A stretch of DNA of 64,000 nt from Ciona intestinalis (Eukaryota; Chordata; Ascidiacea; Phlebobranchia; Cionidae). Of the stretch, positions 10,994 through 23,083 are shown piece by piece (positions within the stretch are counted from its first letter, which is position 1; each line of letters starts with the position of its first letter). Under the pieces are notes generated by a model, which worked only from the letters and a program-made list of their open reading frames with translations, had not been told where the DNA came from and did no database searches. The stretch lies in assembly GCF_000224145.3 (NCBI RefSeq), contig NC_020178.2, positions 950,986 to 1,014,985 on the forward strand, written 5' to 3'. The translations under genes were made by a program, and so were the position numbers.

Positions 10994-12468
10994 GACATCT
11001 CAGTATAAGTGATTACCATGTGCGTGTAAACTATAATATCTGTAACTGGTGCAAAAAAGAGACATAGTTAGGAAAACCACTCATAAAGTAACATGAATGA
11101 ATGAATGAATCTTACGTTATCCTAGCGTGGCCAGAAAACGACAGTCGTAATAACACGGGTGTTTATACGCCTTGTGTCAGTTTACGAGTTACCATGTATG
11201 TTACTTTGTGAGTGATATATAATTGTTCTATACCCATATTTCTAGCGCTTTCAAACCTTTCCAATAGTTAAGAACAAGCATATTACTACGTAGTGTAACG
11301 TAGTTTTTGCACCAACTTCGAAAAAATGACCAAGGCAAACTTCATATCGGCAGCAAAAGTAACGTCTGCTGCAAAACACAAACATATATGGCGAGAGAAG
11401 TGGTTCGAACTATTAGACAAAAAAATAAAAAAACAGTGATCTGTAATGCGCCTTTTTCTCTACAAAACTCTTTTTTGGACTTAGCCTGATTGAAGTTTGG
11501 CCTCCTTATTAAAAAAGTTGACAGTTTATACAATTTATGCTGTTCTGTGTGCACTCGTGTATTTAATTTACACTTTTTCTAATAAATGTTACCCATAGAC
11601 AAATGCAGATGTAGTTTTTTGCATATTTTTACATTTTTACAGTGTCTTGCTCCAGGACACACGCCTACAATATTAGCAGCATAGAGCCTGAAACCTTTGG
11701 CCTCTGGCCTAATAATACTGAAAAATAACCACTCTTTTTGTCTCGCCATGCAAAGTTAATAGGATTCACTAATTTAAACGTTTAAAACATAAATTTTCTC
11801 ATGGAACATATTTATTCATTAAGACCTATATATACCCAGTTTGGGGTCAGAATATATTCTCAAATCTGGACTAAATTCTAGGTCCTCTAACAAGTACCTC
11901 ACCCATATAGAATACCCCAAAATTTTTACGATGATTTCATTTATTTGGTAATTTCCAATCCACATTGAAGAGAACAAACAAAGAACATTTTCCGTCTAAA
12001 ATTGAACGTACACTAAGGCAAGAACACAATAACGGAAATGTTTTACTGCATAAATAGTGGGGAAGAAACGCACAAGCAGCATTGTGGACCAGATTTATGA
12101 TTGGGCCTTTACAAAAATAAAGATTTTAAACCAACAACTCATTCTTGGGTACTATTTAACAGTGCATAACAAAAAACAACGATTTTTTTCTAAATGTTAT
12201 TTCAAGTAATGCCAAGTGTTTATAAATCACAAAAAAAATGATTCTAGTAAAAAACTTTCGGTAATGGATTTTCCCATATAATTAGTTTATTTTTTAATCT
12301 AATGAACATTTTTAGACAATTTAGACAAAATTTGCATTTTTCTGGGTTTGGGGCCCTAAACCCTTTCGTAAAAAGGGACAAACAAAATTAGAAAAATAAA
12401 TATATATTTTTAGGCATTACGTGAAACGGCTGGTTTGATTGACAGTAACTTTTTATAAGATATCTATG
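10994..12468. other. Intergenic region between the C6orf136-like gene and the ZZZ3 3' end
   Basis: Holds the 5' flank of the C6orf136-like gene and the 3' flank of ZZZ3. A SINE tail fragment in minus orientation lies at 11092-11215 (GAATGAATGAATCTTACG..AACACGGGTGTT..TACGAGTTACCATGTATG). A fragment of the 'ATATAGAATA' dispersed repeat lies at about 11820-11930. The rest is AT-rich with nothing recognised. Confidence 0.5.
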
Positions 12469-15400
12469 TCATCGGTTAGCGGGTAAATAATTCGGGTCGA
12501 GGTAGTTGTACTCGGGGCGCCTCCTAGCGGTGGAAAACTTGGTGTAATCCCCGTCGGTGAACGGGCTGAGTATTGACGAGGTGTTGTGTGTGACATCACA
12601 ATCGTTGTTAACCACGGACGCACATACGGGTTCAAGTCGGTGGTTTGTCTTGTGGGTGGGGGTTTCAAAGTGACTGGAATGTCGAAAAGGGTTTGGTCAT
12701 TTATACACAGAATGAATGAATAAAAGCAAATTTTAGCCCCATTAACATTGGTTATAATTTGGGTGTCCGGTTTAATACACCTCATGCCCGCTATACAAGT
12801 TACAACAATTGTAATTTGTTTATCCTTGCATGGCTTAAAACGGACAGTCGTTATAACCCGGGTGTTCTTTTTGTTTTCCCCCATACACCTCATGCCCGCT
12901 TACGAGTTATTATGTATGTAACTTTATGGGTGATTGTTTTCTGTATGGCTGATAATTTAGATAACCCATTAGTGATCACTGGGTTAAGCAATTGTCATTA
13001 AGTGTCTTGCCTAAGAACACATGCGCTCACAATGTATAAATACAAACATGCATAATGTTAACACATAACAAGTTACCTTTTCCTTTGTATACACGATTGA
13101 CACAGATCAACAGATTGAGCAGCTGGGCAATCAATGCAATGATAACGAACACCTTCTATTGGCTCACTTTGACATATATCGCACTAAAATATATTTGGTT
13201 TATAACTGGCTCTAGGTTTCCACTAACAGGCCAGATAACATTGGCTACACATTTCCCCAATAGAAATACTTTAATTCTACATAACTTACAGCCTAAGTAT
13301 TACTCAAACAAAAGGGTTCTGGTTCAAACCCCAAACAGGTAAGATAAAAAGTGCAAAAATGTAAGTATCATTTTAAAACTTGCACTGGAATACTTTTACA
13401 TACAGAACTGCCTGCCTGGGTTAAACTAACTACAAGCAGTTAAGATAAAATATGTCAGAAAATTGCAATACAATTTCACACCTGATATCCCACATGTTGT
13501 GCTAGGGCTTGTCTCCCGTTATTATCAAATAATTTCAACTGTTGGCGACGTTTTCGTTTCAAACGAAGGATTTCAAGATATTCATCTGAGAACCTGAGAT
13601 CTTGTGGGATATCTTCTTCATCCTGGGGATCGGGAAGTTTATTTAAATTATCAAGGTAGGCACCTATTTTATATAAATGTAAAGGATGCAAAGTTCAAAT
13701 AAATCCGAAATATAAAAGACAACGAGCAAAATGACACTCCCAAAATAATTTGCGGTAGAACACTGACCGAACAAATGGGATCATTTTATACTTAACAAAA
13801 AAAATACATTTACAGAAAACTTCTACTTACTGAAACCTGGTCACAGTTGACTGGTTCCCACCCCTCCTCCTCTCCTCCTCCCACTTTCTCTTCTTCCTCC
13901 TGCTCCTCCATACGAACAGGAACATGGAAGTCAGAGAAAAAGGTTGACATTCGTGTGAGAGAGGCTTGGGGGTGTGGACGGTGCTGGAAGAAAAAGGGGG
14001 TTTGTGAGAGTGAGAAAAAAAAGGTTTCAAAAAAGTGAGGGAAATACGATTTGATAGTTTTGCTTTGTTACTTCCTTTAATTGGTATAATTTAAATGGTA
14101 AATTCTACCAGTTTTGAATTTTTTTAGAGGTAAAGTAAAATTGTTCTGTATACCGAAAGAGCAAAAATTTCCAGACCTAAATTTGGCCTGCCAGTTTTAT
14201 AAATTACCTTATTCGTGTACACAATAAAACAAATGTACTATATTTCTTTTAATAAAACCTTTTGAAGTTTAACAGAGAAAAAGGGCGGGAAATAATGTAA
14301 AACTCTGTAAATAAATGAGTAAAATGTTGCTGAAAAACCTAAAAAAATGTAAAATGTTGTGTGTATGTTAACTTCAAATTAAGAAATAAACCCATAGTAT
14401 CTTACCTTGTGCAACCGCTTAGGTTTAGCACTGACCATTCTATCCAACCTCGGCATGCGACCTGGTATAGTCAGACCTGCCTTTGCGAGTTTAATGAAAT
14501 ATTTCTGGACTCGAGATTGAACTTGAAGAGGCGTCCGAGCTCCCAGTTCCGCTGCTATTTTACGGAACCTGGAGTAGGTAGATTGGAAACAAAGTTAAGT
14601 CAATCTAATGCTGTTGTTGCTACCAGGCATTATGTAATATATATGTAATACATATAGAATAATTCTATATGGTTAAGGCCCCTAAATACTATGACATGAT
14701 TAAAGACCCTAACCATATAGAATATAGTTTTTGATTGCACAAGATTGACAAGCAACCATGGTGTTGGAGTAATGGACCAACTCTGCCAAAAGTTCCTGGC
14801 AGGACCTCACTCATATTGGCCATATAGAATATAATTCCTGATAACGATAATTATCAAAATTGACAAATGAACCTACCTGTTAAACTCCACGGCTTCTTGT
14901 GGATATTTAACAAGTAGTTCCTCAAGTTTTCTTTGCTCTTCAACTGTCCATGATTTCTTGAAGGTGTCGGAACGATTCTTGGTGGGCTGTGGAGGGAGAG
15001 TGGGTTAAGTTACACCAGTTTACTTTATTATATACACTAGGGGGTAAAGATGAAAAAAGTGGAAATGATAAAAAGTGGGTAAAGATAAAAAAAGTGGAAA
15101 TTTAAACCTTTTAACAGGTGGTTGGTACCAGAACACCCTTTAGAATAAAGGCATATATGTATGTAACAAATATTGTTGTAGAAATACTGGTGAAAAAAGT
15201 GGTACAAGGTTATATTTAACTGATTTTAAATTACAAATTAAAAATATTATAAATAAACATATAGCCTTAATAAAATAAGAATAATGATTGTTACCTTGTT
15301 ACTTTGTGTAGAAGAACACGGGACATCTTTGTCCTTGAATAAAAAAATGATCAAATTTAACAGAAATGTATGATGTATATATATATAAATTTACTTATGA

Positions 15401-18400
15401 TGAGTTGTATTTAGGTAAAATCAATTAAGATGTTATTTGAAAAACACTCAATTTTATTATATATTCTGTGGGGGGAAGGTCCTGTAGCATGGCACGCCAT
15501 GGGACCTCGGATTTAGACCAGGACTGGTTCATTATCCCACAAAAAAACTAAGTTAAAAAATTAAGGAACTGGTGCTACGTAACGGAACAGACAAAATCAA
15601 GTCCAACTAATTGTTTAATATAAGATATATTTCTTCTAAATGGCATTGTCAGTCTCTTATCTAAAAAAACTTGATTTTGTTTAAACCTGATTTAGCATTT
15701 GTGTATCCAAGTCAATGCATTTTTTCCGGGTGAGTGGTTTTATGGATTCGCTTGAATGATCGCTAAACACATGATCAAATGTACCGAACTGTGACGTATA
15801 TTTCGACCAATCAACAGAAGGGAGGGAGGGAATGTTTTGACGAGTCGGCAAGTTTATATCAACCTGAAAATAATGAGTCAGCAATTTTTTTAAATTTTTT
15901 AGTCATGTGATATGAGTTTTTAGAGGCTTTTTTGGGATGAAGTTTAGGTAATGATCATTAATTTGGCTGACTGATGTAGTCAGCATTTTACTGGGTTTGA
16001 GTAAGGAATCAACAACAGTGGGGAAAAAATAGAAGGACTGAACACTCGACGGGAGTATCTGACCTTGGCCGAGCTGTCAAGGGAAGATCTCTTATTCATT
16101 ACCAATAAAGCGCTTGTCGCCTACCTTCAAGCAAGCGACAAGCTTTAACATCTGGTGAGGTATATGCAGTAGTAATCTGGGTGTTGGGGTAATGCCCCTA
16201 AAAGGCTATACTGTAGGGATAGGACCTCACCCATACAGAGTAGAATGTATCCACAAAACAAAACCCATCACACAAGGTTCAAACCCCACCCAAGCCACAC
16301 CAATAAATATAAACACCAAAACCCTAAATTTTAATGCTCAACTCTGGCCTAAATTTAAGCGCCTGAAAGGCGTAGGACCTCACTAATGTAAAAAAAGAAT
16401 GTACACAAAACAAAACCCCATCACACAAGGTTCAAACCCCACCCAAGCCACACCAAGATAAATGAAAACACTTATTATCCCACCTTTCTCTGTAGTTTAT
16501 CCACAAAGTCAATTGGATCCATCATTGCTTGTTTGAGCTTCTCTTGCATAGTTTCAAGATCTGCAAGCGCTTGTTTACGTTGAGCTTCCAACACAGATGC
16601 TGTCCTCAGTACATTGTGGTAACTGTGGACAAATGGGATTTAACATATTTATCCATTTTATTTCAGACAGAGAAAAATTACCGTGGGATTAACCACTATA
16701 TTTCGAAATATTAAAAAACTCATATTTAGTTAATATTCTTTGTCCTGAGTAAAATTGCATCCTGTTCTTTTTTTTGTGTGGATTTCACTACTTTAGTTTC
16801 GATTTTTATTAATTGTATAATTGTTTAGGGTACAGCTAAAAATCAAAACCTTTTTTTTAATCCCATCTATTGTATGTTTATATAGGCTATAGACAGACAG
16901 CTAAAAATCAAATTTATGATACACCAGAAACCAAAATTAGATTCAAATCCGAACTTACTCAGTGTTATGCTTAAGCGCCACATGATCAGATTCGAAATAA
17001 TAAACCTCAGGTCCAGTTGGAGGGTCCTGTTCGAATAACGGGGGTGGTTCGAACGTGTCAATAGGGGTGACGTCTTTTAAACGATGAAAACCCCCCCTTC
17101 CACGACCTCTGCCCCGGCCACGACCCCTACCTCTCGTTCTAGTGGGTGACTCATGTGGGGTGCGCATGGGGCTTTTATGGGGTAAGAGGCATGGGTGAAC
17201 GGGGGATAAGTTGCCGTGGCGATTAGGTGATTTGTTGTCATAGTTATGTGGTAAGGCTTTTTCATTGTTGTGCTGGTCGCCTTTTTCACATTTTTGGTCG
17301 AAATTTGAAGATTTTTCAATCGTCTTTTTTATCTCAGAGTCGGATGTTGCTCCTTGATCCTCCTTAAGCTCTTTCACACTTTCATCTTTGCTCTCTGCAT
17401 CATCTTCCCTGTCTTCTTCATCTTTTTGAATGGAATCATCTTTTTTGTCTTTTTTCTCAATTTTTTTTTTCGGTGTTCGATGTCTATGTATCATTAAGTC
17501 AAGACTAAGGGCGTAATAATCCGGTTGACATTTTAATCCAGAACTTCTCAAAGCTCTTCTTCTCCACTTCTGGAATTGGTCCTCTTCCTCCTGAAAGATC
17601 AAGAAAATATAAATTGTCAGCCATATAATAAAAATCCATCACTGACAAATTACATATGTGGTAACATCAAGCAGGCACGAGGTGTATGGAACAAAACAGA
17701 ACACCCGTGACCTGAGTTATAAAGACCAACGTTTTTTGGCCTCAAGAGAACTATCTTAGCACCAAATCCTTACTTTATTTTTTTCTAAACAGTTTGGACA
17801 AAAATCGTTTAACTCTATGAGCACCAGATCAGGGTCAGATTCGCGGAATTCATTACAAATTTACCTGAAGTTTGGCAACTCAATACACATATTAATACAA
17901 TTACCTGTAGTTTTGCTGCCATATCCAAGGAGTCTGAGACTAAATCTCTATCTTCACCCCCACAGTGTTCATCTTTTTCCAACCCCCTAGGCTCAACTAA
18001 ATATTCACCAGAAGGTTCTATATGTCCATTAACCACATTATTATTCACAGTGTTAACTATTTCCGAAGTTTCTTCACCATTTTCCACTTTAACAGAATTT
18101 TCTGTTTTTTCAACAGAATTTTCAGAACTTTTTTCCGCGCTATTCGGCTCAAATTCAAAGTTATTCGCGTCGTTAGAATTTGAAGGACAAGGTTCAGATT
18201 TAGCTGGACTGATGCTCGGCTTCCGTTTGTGAGGTTTCTTCGTTCGTGTTTGTTTGGGTGATTTGTGATTTAATCTGTTGGAAATAATTAAAATTAAACC
18301 AGGTTAATGGCAATTGCTCCAAAACTAATGGGTTGTTTAAAACATTATTGTCAGGGATACAGGAAAAAATTGAGCCCACAAAGTTACATATGTGGTAACA

Positions 18401-20557
18401 CATAAGTTTCGAGTTGTATGAAACAGAACACCAATGTCATAACAACTGCCTAGCTGAAATACTGATACAGTTACACAGAAGGTATATATACCAAATATAT
18501 CAATAAAAGGTTCAGAGTACTATACACACTGATATACAACACAGTAACGTCTTACATTGATTTCTTATGTTTAAACACAAACTCCATAACTGATGCCATC
18601 TCCCCACGCTCTGATAATCTTCGTAATCTTCTCGAACCAGTGGTGAATAAATCCTGTGAGTGAATGAATGTTAACTATTATATTGGTCTATATATAGTCT
18701 GGAAGAATAAATGAACGTAAACTTATCTATTTCTGGGTGGGAGGCAACGACAGTCGTTATAACACGGGTGTTTTGTTTCATACACCTCATGCCCACAAAT
18801 TACCAAAAAGAACCATATTATATAATTACATAACCGGGCTGGTTATTTTTTTACATATAAGCCCACAATGATAGCAAAGACGAGCCTTGAAGGGATTAAC
18901 TGATGGTTGGATAAATTGTCGTTAAGTGCCTTCGCCACTATGACGGACTTATGCCCACAATGGTAGCAGCGACGAGCCTTGAGCGCTTATGCTCTAGGCT
19001 ACAGTCAAGTGAATCACCCTGTAGGATACAAGGTATTGATATTCACCACTCACCTCAGAATAATGTCGTTTTCTCAGTGCAGAATCCCTTCTTTGACATA
19101 TTGACACTCCATTGCGATTTTTCAATAAATTGAAATTTATTTTTGAAACTTCTTCAATATTGTTCAATGTTTTGCTCTCTGTTTTGGGGATCTCCCCATT
19201 TGTGACAGAGGCTCCAGGCAAGGAGTTATTTTCTTGTTTTACGTCGGAAACATTCCCGTTGGTTAACTCAGTAGTCAGTTTTGTGGGGGAATCATCGCTG
19301 TTTTCTGTCGCACCATTTTGAATAGGGGTTTCTGTGTTGCTATCTTCTGTATGAGATGTAGAGTTACTTTTAGATGACATTTCATCGTTGGTTGTTGGGT
19401 GGGAGTTTCTTTTCGATGGGGATTTGGTTTCAGGTGGAGTAGTATCTAAAAAAGGTACAAATATCTAATTAGCATGGTTTGTGCTAATGAATGTAATACA
19501 CATTGGCGTTTATAAAGAAACTTTGGAGCGGGAAAAGGTATTTTTACAACTGGGGTTCTAAACCAATATGTCCCCTTGTTCCACTAGAATATAAGAAACA
19601 ACGCAAATAATTATCATATTAACCAGTTTTGATATTTCCAAGGTGTACGTAGGCTTATGCCGATATCTGGAATAGCATTTGAACTTTACTTTGTGATATG
19701 TAAGTCATATGGACCCTTAACCAGGCAGTTATTTTTTAAATAAATATTAATAAAGCAGAATAAAAAATTCAATTTACATTTTTATATAAATATTGTGAAG
19801 AGAAAAAATTCCGACTTACATTTTTCCTCTTCTTCAATCTTATTGCTCCCATCTGATCCTCGTTGTCCTCTTAAACTTGATCTTCGTGTCCTTGGTGACT
19901 TGGATGTTGGGGTACGAACCTCCGCATCCGAGGATGTGGAAGAGCAAGTGGAGGACCTCTTGCTGCGACGAAGAGGAGAGTCGGACTCTAAGAGAAGAGG
20001 AGGTTTATTAATAAGTGATGTTGCAGAGAGAAATTGTACCTCTATATTTTTGCCAAAAAAAATATATTAAAATATTTTGTTGAGGGTTTTAAATAGAAGA
20101 CGAAATACATTATTGTGTGTTGTTGGAAAAAAACATATTTTCTGTGGAAATTCTGAATTTTTTTGCAAAAAGTACAATGATTTCTAGCAGCGAACTTAAT
20201 TACCAGCAGACAAAATATTGCAGCACAAAACTATAGTTTCCGAATGTGTATTTGTTTAAAAAAATTATCTTACATGAAAGAGGAACTGATATATTCTGCA
20301 AACTGCATTGCAGGTGCAAAAGAACAAAATTTACCTATGGCCTTTTTTGGAGAATAATTTGGCAATTCAGCAAAACTTTCCGGGTTACAACTTCTAGTTG
20401 ATCTACGGTTTTGTTTCTCCGCCAGCAGCGTGCTATTTGACCGCGTGCGCTTGGCGACTCCGTGCACCTTGGTCCCATTTTCCCCTTCCTCTCCGTTCAA
20501 ATTCAGTTTCCGTTTTCCTTTGACAGTTGGTGTGCTGGAACCTTTTAGTGGTTTCAT
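12469..20557 (-). CDS. ZZZ3: ZZ-type zinc finger-containing protein 3 (ZZZ3), ATAC complex subunit
   Basis: Histone H3 reader subunit of the ATAC acetyltransferase complex. Fifteen exons 5' to 3': 20335-20557, 19820-19987, 19054-19445, 18556-18653, 17905-18274, 16959-17590, 16484-16622, 15687-15863, 15295-15333, 14877-14986, 14406-14568, 13831-13983, 13482-13622, 13077-13183, 12469-12673. Phases close to 1038 residues (human 903). Residues 1 to about 600 are charged and disordered, with an [10 protein letters not shown] box. Diagnostic blocks: [14 protein letters not shown] (to 628), [14 protein letters not shown] coiled coil, [16 protein letters not shown]/Myb domain about 758-812 ([31 protein letters not shown]), ZZ finger from C936 ([20 protein letters not shown]936, C939, C951, C954, C963, C966) and C-terminal [13 protein letters not shown]. 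Exon 15295-15333 is a 39-base micro-exon. Exon 13482-13622 starts inside a longer open frame; its acceptor was chosen by phase. Confidence 0.94.
12705..13040 (-). mobile_element. tRNA-headed SINE, minus orientation, in the last ZZZ3 intron
   Basis: Tail at the left (GAATGAATGAATAAAAGC), two body repeats (ACACCTCATGCCCGCT.TACAAGTTA and ..CTTACGAGTTATTATGTATG), then the reverse complement of the head-side region (TAACCCATTAGTGATCACTGGGTT, GTGTCTTGCCTAAGAACACA). The A-box end is lost. It fills most of the intron between exons 12469-12673 and 13077-13183. Confidence 0.75.
13410..13480. other. Short ZZZ3 introns: no further gene content
   Basis: Introns between ZZZ3 exons 13077-13183 and 14877-14986 hold AT-rich sequence and a tRNA B-box-like GGTTCAAACCCC at 13321. 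No RNA gene or additional exon is supported. Confidence 0.4.
16170..16465. repeat. Direct duplication (about 125 bp twice) in a ZZZ3 intron
   Basis: Two copies, about 16180-16305 and 16340-16463, both ending CAAGGTTCAAACCCCACCCAA.CCACACC. The phrase GGTTCAAACCCC fits a tRNA B box. The front half belongs to the dispersed GTGTTGGGGTAATG/CATATAGAATAGAA repeat that is scattered through the window. Confidence 0.7.
17636..18450 (+). mobile_element. SINE body fragments flanking a ZZZ3 exon
   Basis: 17645-17740 (TACATATGTGGTAACATCAAG, GGCACGAGGTGTATGGAAC) and 18378-18450 (AAAGTTACATATGTGGTAAC) are plus-orientation body pieces in the introns on either side of ZZZ3 exon 17905-18274. A minus-orientation tail piece is at 18705-18800, and head-side pieces follow at about 18855-19000. 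Confidence 0.6.
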
Positions 20558-21589
20558 ATTTCTATGTTAGATCTGTGGACATGGAAATTAAAATATTATT
20601 TTTCCGGTGCTTGTGAAGAATGCACTGGCTATGCCAAACTTATACGCTAAGCGAAGAGGTTAAAATTTAAGATAATGCACCAATTAAAGGTATAATTATG
20701 GGCATGTGGCATAAAGACCCGGTCTTCCAAAAGATATTTCACTATGTCATAGTATGTATGCTAACTGCTAAAATTCTACAACTTAAAACTAAAGAGTGCG
20801 TCTGACAGCTAAATCGTATTGCAAATTATTGCAACTAATACTAAAAGCCACTGCGTAGGGCCAACTGGCCAGCAGGGGTACGGGCACGGCAATGCAATGC
20901 AATCTGTTATCTATCTACTGTCTAAAACTTACGCCGGAAGGCTCCAAAAATATGTGAAAGCTAAAGACTGGGTAAAATAGGCACCCACAATATTCAAAAT
21001 TGCAAGAAACTACAAGAGAATCTTTAATTTTCGCATTTAAAAGCAAGTTTATGTTTTAACCAGTGATCAAAAATCGAGCGAAAAATGCGACATCTTTAAC
21101 GCCTTGAAGCCGAAATAAATGATAAATTTTAAAAGTTTTTTTTTGCGCTGTTTAATGTAGAATTACTTTTTCTTGCATTTTTTCGTCAAATTTAATAAAA
21201 GATATTAAATTACATCTTGAAATATGAAAGTAAACGAAGCATGCTGAATTAATATCAAAATACAAACGAATTGCATTGTGTTAGATGCTACCCGTTGGCG
21301 TGACATCATACTTTTGACAAAGGAATAAGTCAAATACCGCCAAAAATCAGTTTTACCTGCAATATTTTCTATCTGGTAAAACTGTAACAGGGGGCTTTAA
21401 AAAATAACAACATCACCAAATGTAGTTTACCCAGGTTTGTAAACTATCACTAACATTTTTACCCCCATTTCATGTTCTTGCTCTGTCTCATCTCCATTGA
21501 ATATATCAATAGCCGTTACATGTTCAGACTATGCTATGTTCTTGCTATCATTGTGGTGGGTGACTGCCCTTTAACAGGACACTTACCAA

Positions 21590-21840
21590 CATTTGCCTCA
21601 ACCCAGTGATCTCTTACAAGTTGTCTAAATTTGCATTTATAGGCTAGAGTCGCTACACTAAGAAAAAATCAAAATAACCATTCACACTTAGGAGTTACCC
21701 ATGTTGAATGAATGAATGAACGATGTAACTTACTTTATGTTGTAACTTAAAAGCGGGTACAAATGGTACGAAACAGAACACCAGTGCTATAACAACTGTG
21801 GCTCCATCCCTGTGTTATGACGACTGTTTCATTCGTTCAA
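21590..21840. mobile_element. Rearranged SINE head and body pieces
   Basis: A head-side piece at about 21555-21640 (CAACCCAGTGATCTCTTACAAG). Then mixed body pieces at 21700-21840 with GAATGAATGAATGAACGATG, GGTACGAAACAGAACACCAG and TGTTATGACGACTGT, suggesting nested or rearranged copies. Confidence 0.5.
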
Positions 21841-22980
21841 TTTTGTTTGAAAACTCAGTATTTAAAATTTTTATTTAATGATTGCTTTTCCACCACATAA
21901 CCTTACACAGTGATCAGTTGAAAAGGGAAATGAGTTTCTAACAATCTAATATTAACTTACAATGCATGCACAAGGTTAATCAGGTAATGGAAAAACCTGC
22001 CCCAAAATCCTAGGTCCGTTTAAATGCTAAGGCATGGGACCTATAGTAGAATGCACAATGTTTTCAATATTTTTAAACAACATTTTTTAAAGCACCAACA
22101 AAGAAATAAGTTTAAGAAAGAACTGAGTTGGTTTTCGAATATAAAATAATCACAAAATCTTGGATACATAAGCATAGCTTAGAAGGTATGTATGATTGTA
22201 GACTTGACAATTTTGGAACAGGGTTAAGGCCATTGAAACTACAGAACTCCTTATGCAATAAAAAAAACTAAAAATGGAAATTTAAAATTCAATAAATCAT
22301 TGCATCACCCATTTGCAACTAAGTATTGACAAAATAAAAATCAAGTTAAATCAGCGCTAAGTAACTAACAAGTATGGTTTAAACAGGCAAAGCTAATCAG
22401 TCAACAATGCAATACATAGAACTAAACAGTTTTAAATTTAACTTGAACTAAAAATAGTATATACATTCATACATATGCAAAACATACAAAATGGTCCCTT
22501 AAATAAAAAGTCTGGTTTTGTGCTATTATTATTTGTGTGAATAGACTACAATATATATAAAAATTATAAATTTTTCAGATATTTCGGGTTTGTTTATAAA
22601 TCTACATCTGTTACTGTTGCATCAGCTTCTTCATTCGTTTTGCTCTTACGCACGGACTTTTAATTCATCTGCAAAGTAATATAGATAGATTTTGATGGAA
22701 AAAAAAGAAAAATAGTAACCAGTATAATATTCACATTTTGATGGATAAGAGTAAAAATGTGAAAACCAATATTTTTCTGTTACCAGAGCAACGAATTTAA
22801 ATTAATGATAAAACTTGGTGTGAAATTGCTACAATCCAGTTACACTCATAATCAAATACAATGGATTTAATCAATGTGGTGAATGCAATACACTTTGGCT
22901 CTACTTGTATACAGACATAACAGAATAAAACTTATTTTAAGAAGTAAAACTGGGATGCTAAAACATATTATGATGTCACA

Positions 22981-22986
22981 TTTATT
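22981..22986 (-). terminator. Candidate ATF6 polyadenylation signal
   Basis: AATAAA on the minus strand, about 100 bases after the ATF6 stop codon (23084-23086). Spacing fits a short 3' UTR; not otherwise tested. Confidence 0.4.
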
Positions 22987-23083
22987 TGGGGTAACAGACA
23001 CAAAAATGGAGGTAACAGGCAAATTGAAAATGACATAGAAAAGTGCTTCAACCTTTTTATACATACTGATTTCGGATTAAACA

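Larger units (their letters stand above)
20558..23083. other. ZZZ3 5' flank and ATF6 3' flank
   Basis: Presumed ZZZ3 promoter and ATF6 3' UTR. On the minus strand a TCCACAG acceptor-like site lies about 15 bases before the ZZZ3 ATG (CAG complement at 20573-20575), suggesting a leader intron or trans-splicing. AATAAA on the minus strand at 22981-22986 lies about 100 bases beyond the ATF6 stop. SINE pieces occupy 21555-21840 and a dispersed-repeat fragment 21985-22050. No other gene is seen. Confidence 0.5.

Noticed and set aside
12453-12893. 146-residue minus-strand ORF as a separate gene
   Set aside because: It covers the last ZZZ3 exon in another frame; the correct frame ends [13 protein letters not shown].
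13055-13342. 95-residue plus-strand ORF
   Set aside because: Antisense of the ZZZ3 ZZ-finger exon plus intron; the minus strand gives the conserved [11 protein letters not shown] block.
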